The notes under the pieces are model-generated. The model worked only from the letters and a program-made list of their open reading frames with translations. It searched no databases and was not told where the DNA came from. DNA of 64,000 nt from Romboutsia_C sp015668195 (lineage in GTDB: Bacteria; Bacillota; Clostridia; Peptostreptococcales; Peptostreptococcaceae). The stretch lies in contig NZ_JADPFC010000002.1 in assembly GCF_015668195.1 (NCBI RefSeq), positions 62,001 through 126,000 of the forward strand. The letters run 5' to 3'. Made by a program: the position numbers and the translations under genes. Positions 15,844-23,710 of this stretch are shown here, piece by piece (position 1 is the first letter of the stretch; each line of letters starts with the position of its first letter).

Positions 15844-17097
15844 TTATTTAAAAAACATAATATTTATTAAAGTCGATATTACTGTCATACTAAACCCTAC
15901 CATAATCTCATAAGGAAGTAATGTAAATCTCTCTTTTATACCCATATTTACACTCTTTGCACTTGTATGAAATAATGATCCATGAGGTAATTGCTCAAAA
16001 GCACTAGAACCAGCATTTACAATACTTGCTCCATTTAAAGCTGAAAATCCTGAATCTATTATAGCTTCTTTAAAAGTTGATGATGCTATAGTTGCTCCTG
16101 CTGTTGATGATGCCGTTGCTAAAGACATTAGCATCCCAGATATTGGTGCTAATAAAAATTGCGGTACGCTTAACATTTCAAGTGCAGTTATTGTGCTATT
16201 TTGAAGGTTAGACATTTGTATAATCCCTGCAAGTGTTCCTGTTCCTATTAATAGTATACACACTCCTTGCATTTGACTAACTCCATATGCTAAATAATTA
16301 TTTAATTTTTTAGTATTTTCTGTTGCAATTACACAAACTATTCCTCCTAAAGGTAATGCTATTAATGGATCTATCAAAACACTAGATATATTACCTAGAA
16401 ATAACAACCCTATAGATACTAAAGGTCCTATCAAAGATCTAAATAAAGTAGGCATTTCCTTTTTTTCTTGTAATATATCACTATGTTCAAATTTACTACC
16501 TTTATCTATAATCAACTTAGTTAACATTACAGTTATAAATATTCCACATATAGCAGGCACTATATTTGATGCCATTACATTTGATAAAGTTACATTAAAA
16601 TTTTCTGATACTGCTAAAGTATTTGGATTAGGTGATATTATATTTCCAGCCTTCCCTCCTCCAGCTAAAGCTAAAAGTATAGATATTTTAGAATAAGATA
16701 ACTTATTTCCTATGTACATACCTATAGGAGCAACAGTTATAATAGCTACATCTAAGTTAACCCCAACTCCAGCTAAAACCATAGTTGATATAGCTATTCC
16801 TAAAATAGCTTTATCTGTTCCTAATAACTTAATTATTTCTTCAGATATCTTATTTACTGATCCTGTTTTTATCAAACATCCAGCTAATACTCCTGATGCT
16901 AAGACCCTTAATATAGATGGAGATATATCTTTAGCTCCAGTTATCATATACTCCACAGTTTGTGATAAATCACAACCTCCAATCAATCCTCCAACTAAAG
17001 CTCCTAACATCAAACTATATACAGGTTGAAATTTCTTAATTATAAGAATTATAGCTGTAAAAAGTCCAAATAGTGCTCCAAAAGTTGTTATCTGCAT
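15844..17097 (-). CDS. GntP-family gluconate/hydroxyacid:H+ symporter
   Basis: This 417-residue membrane protein has about 12 helices and the GntP signature segments: YSLMLGALVGGLIGG near the N-terminus, GVNLDVAIITVAPIG, the AGGGKAGNIISPNPNT loop, and the C-terminal GASIVNAGSSAFEQLPHGSLFHTS. Members import gluconate, idonate or related hydroxyacids with protons; the true substrate is not determined. The RBS is GAGGGAT. It is divergent from an XRE-cupin regulator, and three 15-bp repeats lie between them, so ligand-dependent control by this neighbour is likely. Confidence 0.88.
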   Translation of the reverse strand: MQITTFGALFGLFTAIILIIKKFQPVYSLMLGALVGGLIGGCDLSQTVEYMITGAKDISPSILRVLASGVLAGCLIKTGSVNKISEEIIKLLGTDKAILGIAISTMVLAGVGVNLDVAIITVAPIGMYIGNKLSYSKISILLALAGGGKAGNIISPNPNTLAVSENFNVTLSNVMASNIVPAICGIFITVMLTKLIIDKGSKFEHSDILQEKKEMPTLFRSLIGPLVSIGLLFLGNISSVLIDPLIALPLGGIVCVIATENTKKLNNYLAYGVSQMQGVCILLIGTGTLAGIIQMSNLQNSTITALEMLSVPQFLLAPISGMLMSLATASSTAGATIASSTFKEAIIDSGFSALNGASIVNAGSSAFEQLPHGSLFHTSAKSVNMGIKERFTLLPYEIMVGFSMTVISTLINIMFFK

Positions 17098-17110
17098 ATA
17101 AATCCCTCTG

Positions 17111-17207
17111 TTAAATTTTATTAAATTAATTAAATTTTATTTAATATAATTTTATTCATTTACTACAATTTTGTCAACTATATATTAATTAATTAAATTC
17201 TATTTAA
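17111..17207. repeat. Three copies of a 15-bp operator-like repeat
   Basis: TTAAATTTTATTAAA (17111-17125), TTAAATTTTATTTAA (17130-17144) and TTAAATTCTATTTAA (17193-17207) share the imperfect palindrome TTAAATTYTATTTAA. Two copies sit next to the gntP-type start and one just upstream of the regulator's promoter. They are plausible binding sites of the XRE-cupin protein; the AT-rich setting weakens this somewhat. Confidence 0.6.
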
Positions 17208-17209
17208 CG

Positions 17210-17237
17210 TTTATTAATATGTATTTTATGCTATAAT
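17210..17237 (+). promoter_or_regulatory. Promoter of the XRE-cupin regulator
   Basis: A TATAAT at 17232-17237 lies 49 bp before the start codon. The -35 region, about TTTATT at 17210-17215, is weak and lies directly after repeat copy three, which suggests autoregulation. Confidence 0.45.
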
Positions 17238-17285
17238 AAATATATTGTTTAAGTTTTATAAAAATTTTAACTAAGGTGATTAATT

Positions 17286-17831
17286 ATGAATGATTTAAAT
17301 ATTGGTACTAAGATCTGCGAAATAAGAAAAAAACAAGATTTAAGCATAAGAGATTTAGCTAAACTAGCAGGTGTTACACCATCTTTACTAAGCCAAATAG
17401 AAAGAGGGCTCGCTAATCCTTCAGTTAATTCATTAAAATCTATAGCCTCTGCTTTAAATGTTCCATTATTTACTTTCTTTATGTCTGAAATTGATAAAAA
17501 AAATTTAATAGTCAGAAAAGATAATAGAAAAAAAGTTATTCTTCCTGGGAATGATGATGTAATCTATGAAGTATTATCTCCAGAAATTAATGATAATTTT
17601 GAATTTGCTATAATGAACCTATCTCCTAACACTAGTTCTTGTACTAATTTTATAGAACATAAAGGATATGAGATAGCTTATATATTAAGTGGTGAAGCTA
17701 ACCTATACATAGATGAAGATAAATTTACTTTATATGAAGGCGATAGCGTTAAAGTTCCTGTTGGCTCTAGTCATCGTTGGGAAAATATAACATCTAATGA
17801 TACTAAAGTAATATTTGCTGTTATATTATAA
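17286..17831 (+). CDS. XRE-family regulator with C-terminal cupin sensor
   Basis: The 181-residue product has an N-terminal HTH of the Cro/CI type (about 10-64, LSIRDLAKLAGVTPSLLSQIERG with recognition helix TPSLLSQIE), a linker, and a C-terminal cupin-2 barrel (about 108-178, with EHKGYEIAYILSGEANLYID and GDSVKVPVGSSHRWEN). In this family the cupin binds a small metabolite and changes DNA binding. It is divergent from the GntP-type permease, which is the likely target. The RBS is AAGGTGAT. A bidirectional terminator follows at once. Confidence 0.92.
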   Translation: MNDLNIGTKICEIRKKQDLSIRDLAKLAGVTPSLLSQIERGLANPSVNSLKSIASALNVPLFTFFMSEIDKKNLIVRKDNRKKVILPGNDDVIYEVLSPEINDNFEFAIMNLSPNTSSCTNFIEHKGYEIAYILSGEANLYIDEDKFTLYEGDSVKVPVGSSHRWENITSNDTKVIFAVIL

Positions 17832-17856
17832 AAAAGAGCCTAATGGCTCTTTTTAT
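17832..17856. terminator. Bidirectional terminator after the XRE-cupin gene
   Basis: AAAAGAGCC (17832-17840) and GGCTCTTTT (17845-17853) form a 9-bp stem. It begins at the regulator's stop codon and serves the convergent small gene as well. Confidence 0.85.
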
Positions 17857-18044
17857 CTATGTTTTAAATATACACTATATTCTTTTATTATTTTATTTAT
17901 ATTTATAGTTACTACATATTCATTATAATGTGCATTGTAAGGTTGTTTATATTTTAAACTTATTACAAATTCACTATCTTCTATTTCTAATAATTCACTA
18001 TCCTTTAAAAATTTTCTTTCTATCAATTCTAAAACTCTTTCCAA
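17853..18044 (-). CDS. Small hypothetical protein (63 residues)
   Basis: The product is a soluble 63-residue protein of alternating charged and beta-forming residues (FVISLKYKQ, EYVVTININKIIKEYSVYLKHR). It was not recognised. The start is a TTG at 18044, preceded by GGGGGGGAG at suitable distance, which supports that the frame is real. It lies 30 bp downstream of nothing on its own strand (bioY is 3' of it in plus coordinates, and upstream in transcription), so bioY read-through could express it. Confidence 0.6.
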   Translation of the reverse strand: MERVLELIERKFLKDSELLEIEDSEFVISLKYKQPYNAHYNEYVVTININKIIKEYSVYLKHR

Positions 18045-18073
18045 ATAACTCCCCCCCTATAACTATTTACCAT

Positions 18074-18610
18074 TTATATATTTTTTAAATTTATTCTTTT
18101 TCTTATACATTTCCCAAATATATATACTAATCCTATTTTTATAAAATCTACAATTATAAATGGTACTACACAAGTTAATAGACCTTTAAAAAAACTTACT
18201 CCTGCTATTAAACTAAATTGAAAGGTACCTATTATATAGCTTATAAAAAGTGCTATTAACATTGAAAGTAAAAGTAATATATTATTTTTATATTTTTCAA
18301 AAAAATATCCAACAATAAATGAAACTATAGGAAATGATATTAAGAAACCTCCTGTAGGCCCAGCTAATACACCTATTCCTCCTCCCATTTGAGAAAATAC
18401 AGGTATACCTATTATCCCAAGACTTAAATATATAACTTGAGATAAAAAACCTAACCTAGAACCAAGTAATATTCCACAAATCATAACAGAAAACATCTGC
18501 ATAGTAAGTGGTACAGTTGTAAAAGGTATTGGTATTGATATTTGAGCAAGTATAGCTGTTATACTTGCAAATATAGAACATATAACTAATTCTTTAGTTG
18601 ATAATTTCAT
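18074..18610 (-). CDS. bioY: Biotin transporter BioY
   Basis: The 178-residue product has six hydrophobic helices and the BioY pattern: PFTTVPLTMQMFSVMICG near residue 28, then GILLGSRLGFLSQVIYLSLGIIGIPVF and the Gly-rich MGGGIGVLAGPTGGFLISF. BioY is the S component that binds biotin for ECF-type uptake, working with EcfAT modules encoded elsewhere. No biotin synthesis genes are adjacent. A 16-bp near-perfect dyad overlapping the promoter region is a probable BirA operator. The RBS is AAGGAG. Confidence 0.95.
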   Translation of the reverse strand: MKLSTKELVICSIFASITAILAQISIPIPFTTVPLTMQMFSVMICGILLGSRLGFLSQVIYLSLGIIGIPVFSQMGGGIGVLAGPTGGFLISFPIVSFIVGYFFEKYKNNILLLLSMLIALFISYIIGTFQFSLIAGVSFFKGLLTCVVPFIIVDFIKIGLVYIFGKCIRKRINLKNI

Positions 18611-18639
18611 ATTTTTCTCCTTAGTATTTATACTATAAA

Positions 18640-18678
18640 AGGATTATACCAAAATTAGCTACATTTTAGTACAATCCT
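18640..18678 (-). promoter_or_regulatory. BirA-type operator upstream of bioY
   Basis: The arms 18640-18655 and 18663-18678 are inverted copies (14 of 16 matches) around a 7-bp spacer. Read toward bioY they are AGGATTGTACTAAAAT and ATTTTGGTATAATCCT. The second arm contains the TATAAT -10 box. Biotin-protein ligase repressors bind long-spaced dyads with TTGTA half-sites over promoters of biotin genes, so this fits biotin-dependent repression. Confidence 0.65.
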
Positions 18679-18740
18679 TTAAAACTATATTATTAGTTTT
18701 TTTGACTCATATCTTCATTCAACTAATCTCTTATAAATTT

Positions 18741-18776
18741 AAATAAAAACACCATAGCAATTTTGCTATGGTGTCT
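18741..18776 (-). terminator. Terminator of the NlpC/P60 hydrolase gene
   Basis: ACACCATAGCAA (18749-18760) pairs perfectly with TTGCTATGGTGT (18763-18774), followed on the minus strand by TTTTTATTT. Confidence 0.88.
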
Positions 18777-18781
18777 TTTTA

Positions 18782-20206
18782 TTATAAAACTCTCTTAGCT
18801 CCTACATGAGCATTTTTCCAGTAACTATTGTTTATACTAGTCTTTTGAACTACATCTCCTGGCTTTGGAGCATGTATCATTTGTCCATTACCTATATATA
18901 TACCAACATGAGTTATTCTTCCACTTCCATCAGTACTTGAGAACATTAAGTCTCCTGGTTGTAAGTTATTCCAACTTACAGATCTACCTACACTATATTG
19001 AGCTGTTGAAACTCTAGGTAATGTTATTCCAACTTGCTTATATACATAGTAAGTTAATCCTGAACAGTCAAAACTATTAGGTCCTTCTGCTCCCCATACA
19101 TATGGCTTTCCTAGTTGTGCCATAGCTATGTTTAGTACCTTTTGTACTTTACTTTGAGATGTTTGTCCATTGTCTGAACTACTATTACTTCCTGAACCTG
19201 TATTTGAGTTAGATAAGCTTATATAGCTTCCACTTCCCCATCCTACTTTTCCATTTGATAATTTTACTTTATACCATCCATTTGAGCTTTCTAATATATC
19301 TACTCTGTCCCCTTGATATGCTTTAGTTATTACACCATAGCTAGTACTTGGGCCACTTCTTATATTTAAAGCTGCTGTTGTTATTGTTCCTTTTTTACCT
19401 GTAACTGGTGTAGAAATTTCTCCACTATTATTATTTCCTGAACCTGTGTTTGAGTTAGATAAGCTTATATAGCTTCCACTTCCCCATCCTATTTTTCCAT
19501 TTGATAATTTTACTTTGTACCAACCATTTGAGCTTTTTTCTAATATATCTACTCTGTCACCTTGATAAGCTTTAGTTATTATACCGTAGCTAGTACTTGG
19601 GCCACTTCTTATATTTAAAGCTGCTGTTGATATTGTTCCAGTTTTTCCTGTAACTGGTGTAGAAGTTTCTCCACCATTATTTGCATTGTTACCTGAACCT
19701 GCATTTGAATCAGATAAGCTTATGTATCCACCATGGCCCCATCCTGATTTGCCATTTGATAGTTGGACTCTATGCCATCCATTTGAGCTTTCTAATATCT
19801 TTACTTGATCTCCTTTATAAGCCTTAGTTACTATAGAATGAGATGTAGATGCACCACTTCTTATATTTAAAGCTTCAGTTATTATTGTTCCTATCTTTCC
19901 TGTTATTTGGTTTGAGCTATTGTTACTGCTTGAACCAGATATACTTATATAGCTTCCACTTCCCCATCCTATTTTTCCATTTGATAGTTTTACTTTATGC
20001 CATCCATTTGAGCTTTCTAATATTTCAAGTTTATCTCCTTGATGAACTTTTGTTACTATTGAATAACTTGTACTAGGTCCACTTCTTATATTTAATGTAC
20101 TAACTGTTACAGTTCCTGTTTTTCCATCTGCAAATGCACCTGTAGTCCCCATAGCTAGTCCTACTGTAGTAGCACATACTGCTACTGCCACTTTTCTATC
20201 TAACAT
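18782..20206 (-). CDS. Secreted NlpC/P60 endopeptidase with four SH3b domains
   Basis: This 474-residue exported wall hydrolase has a signal peptide (1-26), four bacterial SH3 domains (about 30-90, 103-165, 188-250 and 270-332), each with LNIRSGxST and GWGxGxYIS, joined by Ser/Asn/Gly linkers, and a C-terminal NlpC/P60 domain (about 352-474). The catalytic Cys is C381 in FDCSG, His H433 in ITHVG and the third residue H445 in MIHAP. Such enzymes cut D-Glu to diamino-acid bonds in peptidoglycan stems; the SH3 domains hold them on the wall. The SH3 units are very similar also in DNA sequence, so copy number may vary among strains. Monocistronic. Confidence 0.95.
   Translation of the reverse strand: MLDRKVAVAVCATTVGLAMGTTGAFADGKTGTVTVSTLNIRSGPSTSYSIVTKVHQGDKLEILESSNGWHKVKLSNGKIGWGSGSYISISGSSSNNSSNQITGKIGTIITEALNIRSGASTSHSIVTKAYKGDQVKILESSNGWHRVQLSNGKSGWGHGGYISLSDSNAGSGNNANNGGETSTPVTGKTGTISTAALNIRSGPSTSYGIITKAYQGDRVDILEKSSNGWYKVKLSNGKIGWGSGSYISLSNSNTGSGNNNSGEISTPVTGKKGTITTAALNIRSGPSTSYGVITKAYQGDRVDILESSNGWYKVKLSNGKVGWGSGSYISLSNSNTGSGSNSSSDNGQTSQSKVQKVLNIAMAQLGKPYVWGAEGPNSFDCSGLTYYVYKQVGITLPRVSTAQYSVGRSVSWNNLQPGDLMFSSTDGSGRITHVGIYIGNGQMIHAPKPGDVVQKTSINNSYWKNAHVGAKRVL
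19170..20110 (-). repeat. Four near-identical SH3b-coding units
   Basis: The SH3 domains are encoded by tandem units of about 245 bp. The two nearest the catalytic domain (about 19200-19400 and 19440-19650) share long identical stretches, including the linker Ser-Asn-Ser-Asn-Thr-Gly-Ser-Gly. The unit with GHGGYISLSDS and the first unit have diverged more. This pattern fits expansion by unequal recombination. Confidence 0.8.
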
Positions 20207-20520
20207 TTTTAACCTCCCATTTTTATTTCTTATACAATATATAATTTAAAGTTTTTATTCTCAAAATAATTCTTATATATATTATATACTTTATTTGTAA
20301 ATTTGTTATGAATTTTTTTACATTTTTTATATTTTTTTATTATTTTGAGTAAAAATGGGTATAATATTGTTTGATTTTTAATTTTAATTAACTTTTTTTA
20401 TTATTTTGTATATATTTTTGTCGAATTATAGTATTATTTCTAACTTTTTTATTTATTATATTTATTTTTTTAGTGTTATATTATTTTTTATAAAAAATAA
20501 AACACTAAGAAATCTTAGTG
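20207..20520 (-). other. Promoter region of the hydrolase gene, otherwise empty
   Basis: This 314-bp AT-rich stretch has no coding signal. On the minus strand TTGAGA (complement of 20259-20264) and TATATT (complement of 20236-20241) with a 17-bp spacer form a plausible promoter about 30 bp upstream of the hydrolase start. The rest is T-rich DNA up to the terminator at 20501. Confidence 0.45.
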
Positions 20521-20522
20521 TT
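20490..20522 (-). terminator. Terminator of the 91-residue gene
   Basis: AACACTAAGA (20501-20510) and TCTTAGTGTT (20513-20522) form a perfect stem overlapping the stop codon, followed by TTTATTTTTT on the minus strand. Confidence 0.8.
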
Positions 20523-20796
20523 AATCTAATATTATTTTTATAATATCTCCATTGCTTCTTTCTAGGTATGCAACTTCGCCACTTATATTTTCATCTAATG
20601 CTTTTGTAGCTAAGCTTATAAGTTTTTTACCATCAATTATATCATCTAAATCATTAAAAAAGTCTAGTGCATTATTTTGTATCATTTTTTTAACAAAGTT
20701 TACGGGTAATTTTATATGAATTTTATCTCCATTGTGAGATAAGACTTTTACTCTTAAAAGTTTTTCATCATATACTCTGTTTATATTTTTCCCCAT
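20521..20796 (-). CDS. Small conserved-looking protein, function unknown
   Basis: The 91-residue soluble protein has a beta-rich N-terminus (LLRVKVLSHNGDKIHIKLPVNFVKKMI) and a second similar strand at the end (EVAYLERSNGDIIKIILD). The two Asn-Gly-Asp-x-Ile-x-Ile turns suggest an internal repeat. The pattern recalls the small SHOCT-like segment found beside DUF4097 proteins of clostridia, but this is not firm. The RBS is AAGGAG; the gene stands alone with its own terminator. Confidence 0.65.
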   Translation of the reverse strand: MGKNINRVYDEKLLRVKVLSHNGDKIHIKLPVNFVKKMIQNNALDFFNDLDDIIDGKKLISLATKALDENISGEVAYLERSNGDIIKIILD

Positions 20797-21028
20797 ATAA
20801 ATACTCCTTAATACTATATTTTCCTAAAATTTTTAATCACATATTTCAAAATTATGTTTATTAAAATACTTTAAAGGAATATAATTTTTTATGTAATATA
20901 AAAACTTATACTTAATCTATATTCTTATACATACTTTTTTTATTACTAATTAATCATATTTTTTATTTTGAGTTTATAATATTTTTATGCTAAAATCTTT
21001 AATTATAATATTTGAGGAGATGAAAGTT

Positions 21029-21790
21029 TTGTTTAATTATATAAAATTTGCAATTTATCAGTTAATTGGCTTTTTAGGAACTTTACCTAAGTTGCTTAAA
21101 TATAAAAATAATCCTGATAAATATTCATCAAATGAACATTTTAATGTATTAAAATCACATGCTCTAAAATCACTAAAGTTAGTTGATATAGATGTAAATA
21201 TTTTAGGAAAAGAAAAAATTCCTAATGAGCCAGTTTTATTTGTTGTAAATCATTCTAGTATGTTAGATAGTTTTATACTAGTATCTAGTGTAGATAGACC
21301 TATTGGATGTGTTATAGCAGATGAGCCTGTTTGGAAAAATATTCCTATATTAAGAGATTGGACTAAACTTATAAAATGTGTATACATAAATAGAAATAAT
21401 AATAGAGAAGGTATAAAAAGTATTATACAAGCATCCAAAAATATAACTTTAGGCCATAGTATGGCAATATTTCCAGAAGGAGATTTAACTTGGGTAAAAG
21501 AACCTAATTCTCTAGTATCAACTTTTAGAAGTGGGGCTTTAAAAATAGCTTATAAGGCAAATTGTCCTATAGTTCCTTTAGTTATAAAAAACTCTAATGG
21601 TATTTATGATGGTTATGAGCCTATTGGCAAAATTCACTCAAAATCTATAGAGGTTGAATTTTTAGACCCTATATATAAACATATAGACAATACTAAGTTA
21701 AAATCTAGTATATTAGCTGACCATATAAAAAATAAAATGGAAGATAAAATATTAGAATTTAACTATAAAGAAGAAAAGAGTATGGCTTAA
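21029..21790 (+). CDS. plsC: 1-acyl-sn-glycerol-3-phosphate acyltransferase (PlsC family)
   Basis: This enzyme acylates lysophosphatidic acid to phosphatidic acid in membrane lipid synthesis. The HX4D catalytic motif is NHSSMLD, followed by the substrate-binding FPEGDL and a later IVPLVIKNS. One hydrophobic segment near the N-terminus (FAIYQLIGFLGTLPKLL) anchors it. The start is placed at the TTG at 21029, 9 bp after GAGGAG (253 residues). The ATG at 20987 lies only 6 bp after a TATAAT, so it could be outside the transcript, and the ATG at 21020 abuts the RBS. It converges with the Mo-cofactor operon, overlapping the MOSC gene's end by 4 bp. Confidence 0.9.
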   Translation: MFNYIKFAIYQLIGFLGTLPKLLKYKNNPDKYSSNEHFNVLKSHALKSLKLVDIDVNILGKEKIPNEPVLFVVNHSSMLDSFILVSSVDRPIGCVIADEPVWKNIPILRDWTKLIKCVYINRNNNREGIKSIIQASKNITLGHSMAIFPEGDLTWVKEPNSLVSTFRSGALKIAYKANCPIVPLVIKNSNGIYDGYEPIGKIHSKSIEVEFLDPIYKHIDNTKLKSSILADHIKNKMEDKILEFNYKEEKSMA

Positions 21791-22233
21791 ACCATACTCT
21801 CTTTTAATATTTTTACTTCATCACCTATATTTATAGTTCCTTCACTTATAACTTTTACAAATATACCTTCTCTAGGCATAACACAGTCACCTGTAGTTTT
21901 TTTTATTTCACATCCTCCATGGCACTTTTTGCCTATTTGAGTAACTTCTACTTCACATTCACCTAAAGTTAATCTAGTTCCTACAGGAAGTTTGTATACA
22001 TTTATTCCTTCTGTTGTTATATTTTCTGCAAAATCACCAAATTTTAAATGATTAAATCCTCTTTCTTTCATTTTATCTATGCTTTCTTTTCCTAGTAAAG
22101 ATATTTGTCTATGCCAATTTCCTGCATGCGCATCATTAACTATTCCATGATTTATTTTTAAAGTAGCTTTGTCTACAGGTACTTTTACTACACCTTTTTT
22201 TTCACTTATATTTATAGATACAATCTTAGCCAT
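21787..22233 (-). CDS. MOSC-domain protein, last gene of the Mo-cofactor operon
   Basis: The product of about 148 residues is a stand-alone MOSC domain, related to the C-terminal part of Moco sulfurase. It shows GIVNDAHAGNWHRQISLLG near the start, the FGDFAENITTEGI segment and the Cys-containing GKKCHGGCEIKK near residue 105, the presumed sulfur carrier. Such proteins are thought to handle or sulfurate the molybdenum cofactor. The start is set at the ATG at 22233 (MAKIVSINISEKKG, GGATGGGG upstream); an ATG 9 bp earlier is possible. It follows moaC by about 15 bp. Confidence 0.88.
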   Translation of the reverse strand: MAKIVSINISEKKGVVKVPVDKATLKINHGIVNDAHAGNWHRQISLLGKESIDKMKERGFNHLKFGDFAENITTEGINVYKLPVGTRLTLGECEVEVTQIGKKCHGGCEIKKTTGDCVMPREGIFVKVISEGTINIGDEVKILKESMV

Positions 22234-22248
22234 ATTCCCCATCCTTTT

Positions 22249-22716
22249 TTAAAATTTAAAATTTCCAGACTTACCACCACTTTTTTCTAGCAGATGTACA
22301 TCCTTTATTACCATTTTTTTATCTATAGCTTTGCACATATCATATATTGTAAGTGCTGCCATTGTTGCTGCACTTAAAGCTTCCATTTCAACACCAGTTT
22401 TTCCCACTGATTTACATGTTGCATATATATTTATTGTATTCTCTTTTTTATCTATATTAAAATCTAAATCACAACCTACTAAATTTATATTGTGACACAT
22501 AGGAATATTCATTGGCGTATTTTTAGCTCCCATTATACCTGCAACCTGTGCTACTGATAATACATCACCTTTTTTAACTTGTCCAATTAATATCTTATTT
22601 ATTATTTCTTCACTTACTAATATGCTAGCTTTTGCAGTTGCAGTTCTTTTTGTATTTTCTTTATCTCCTACATCAACCATTTTTGCATATCCCTTTTCAT
22701 TTATATGAGTTAGCAT
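22249..22716 (-). CDS. moaC: Cyclic pyranopterin monophosphate synthase MoaC
   Basis: MoaC completes the first step of molybdenum-cofactor synthesis, turning the MoaA product 3',8-cyclo-GTP into cPMP. The 155-residue protein has the family motifs MVDVGDKENTKRTATAKA at the start, IPMCHNINLVGCDLDF (with the His/Asn of the active site), GVEMEALSAATMAALTIYDMCKA and the final KSGGKSG. The start codon is 1 bp after the moaA stop. Its ribosome binding site (GGAGGATAAT) is formed by the last two Gly codons and stop of moaA, so the two are translationally coupled. Confidence 0.97.
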   Translation of the reverse strand: MLTHINEKGYAKMVDVGDKENTKRTATAKASILVSEEIINKILIGQVKKGDVLSVAQVAGIMGAKNTPMNIPMCHNINLVGCDLDFNIDKKENTINIYATCKSVGKTGVEMEALSAATMAALTIYDMCKAIDKKMVIKDVHLLEKSGGKSGNFKF

Positions 22717-22717
22717 A

Positions 22718-23671
22718 TTATCCTCCTATTTGATACATACTCCTTTTAGTATCACTAACTTTATTTTCATTTAAGTAGTGTCTTTCTGGCTTGTCTAATA
22801 TTATCTCTTTTAATACTTCTCTAAAAATTAATGGCTTATTTAAATAGTATTTTATATCATACTCTTCTTCTGAATGAAGACATAATTTAACAGTTCCGTT
22901 TTGAGTTATTCTTATTCTATTGCACTCACTACAAAATGAACACGACATAGGAGTTATTATCCCGACTTTTCCCATTGAGTCTTCTAATTTATAGTATCTA
23001 GCAGTAGAATTTTCACTACTTTCTATTTTATATAATCCATCTATTTGACTTATTATATTTTGTATATTAACATATCCATTTCTATATATTTTACTAGCCT
23101 CTCCTAAAGGCATAAGCTCAATAAACCTTACATCAATATTATTAAATTTTGTCATAAGTATAAAGTCTAGTATTTCATTTTCATTAAATCCATTTATAAG
23201 TACACAATTTATTTTAACTTTCATTCCAAGTTCTAAACACCTAGATATAGATTTTAATACTTCTTTTATATCTCCATTTCTAGTAATGCTTTTATATTTA
23301 TATTCTTTTAATGAATCTAAACTTATATTTACAGTTCTAAGACCACTTTCGTATAATTCATATGCCATATCATAAAGACCTATTCCATTAGTAGTTATAG
23401 CTACATTTTTTATATTACATTCTTTATAAGTGTATCTTATAATTTCTGATAAACCTTCATATAATAAAGGCTCTCCTCCTGTAAATCTAATTTTTGTTAT
23501 TCCTATTTGTGATAATCCATTTATAATAAATTTATAATCATTTAAACTAAGTGTATTTTCGTATCCATTAAAGTTTACATCATCTGGCATACAATAAACA
23601 CATCTTAGATTGCATTTTTCAGTTAAAGAAATACGTGCATAATTTATATTTCTTCCATATTTATCAATCAT
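22718..23671 (-). CDS. moaA: GTP 3',8-cyclase MoaA (radical SAM)
   Basis: MoaA uses S-adenosylmethionine and two [4Fe-4S] clusters to cyclise GTP. In this 317-residue protein the radical-SAM triad is CNLRCVYC (about 19-26), followed by RFTGGEPLLY. The C-terminal cluster is held by CSFCSECNRIRI and the later C in VKLCLHSEE. The protein ends in the conserved GG needed for function. It lies between mogA (39 bp) and moaC. MoaD/MoaE, MoeA and MobA genes are not in this window. Confidence 0.97.
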   Translation of the reverse strand: MIDKYGRNINYARISLTEKCNLRCVYCMPDDVNFNGYENTLSLNDYKFIINGLSQIGITKIRFTGGEPLLYEGLSEIIRYTYKECNIKNVAITTNGIGLYDMAYELYESGLRTVNISLDSLKEYKYKSITRNGDIKEVLKSISRCLELGMKVKINCVLINGFNENEILDFILMTKFNNIDVRFIELMPLGEASKIYRNGYVNIQNIISQIDGLYKIESSENSTARYYKLEDSMGKVGIITPMSCSFCSECNRIRITQNGTVKLCLHSEEEYDIKYYLNKPLIFREVLKEIILDKPERHYLNENKVSDTKRSMYQIGG

Positions 23672-23710
23672 AACTAGCTACCCTCTTTTTTGCCTATTTT
23701 ATATAACTAA

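Noticed and set aside
19170..20110. Mis-assembled duplication in the NlpC/P60 gene
   Set aside because: The frame is open throughout, linkers differ between units and each unit is a complete SH3 domain.
20975..20989. ATG at 20987 as start of plsC
   Set aside because: It lies 6 bp behind a TATAAT box and has no RBS, while a TTG at 21029 follows GAGGAG.
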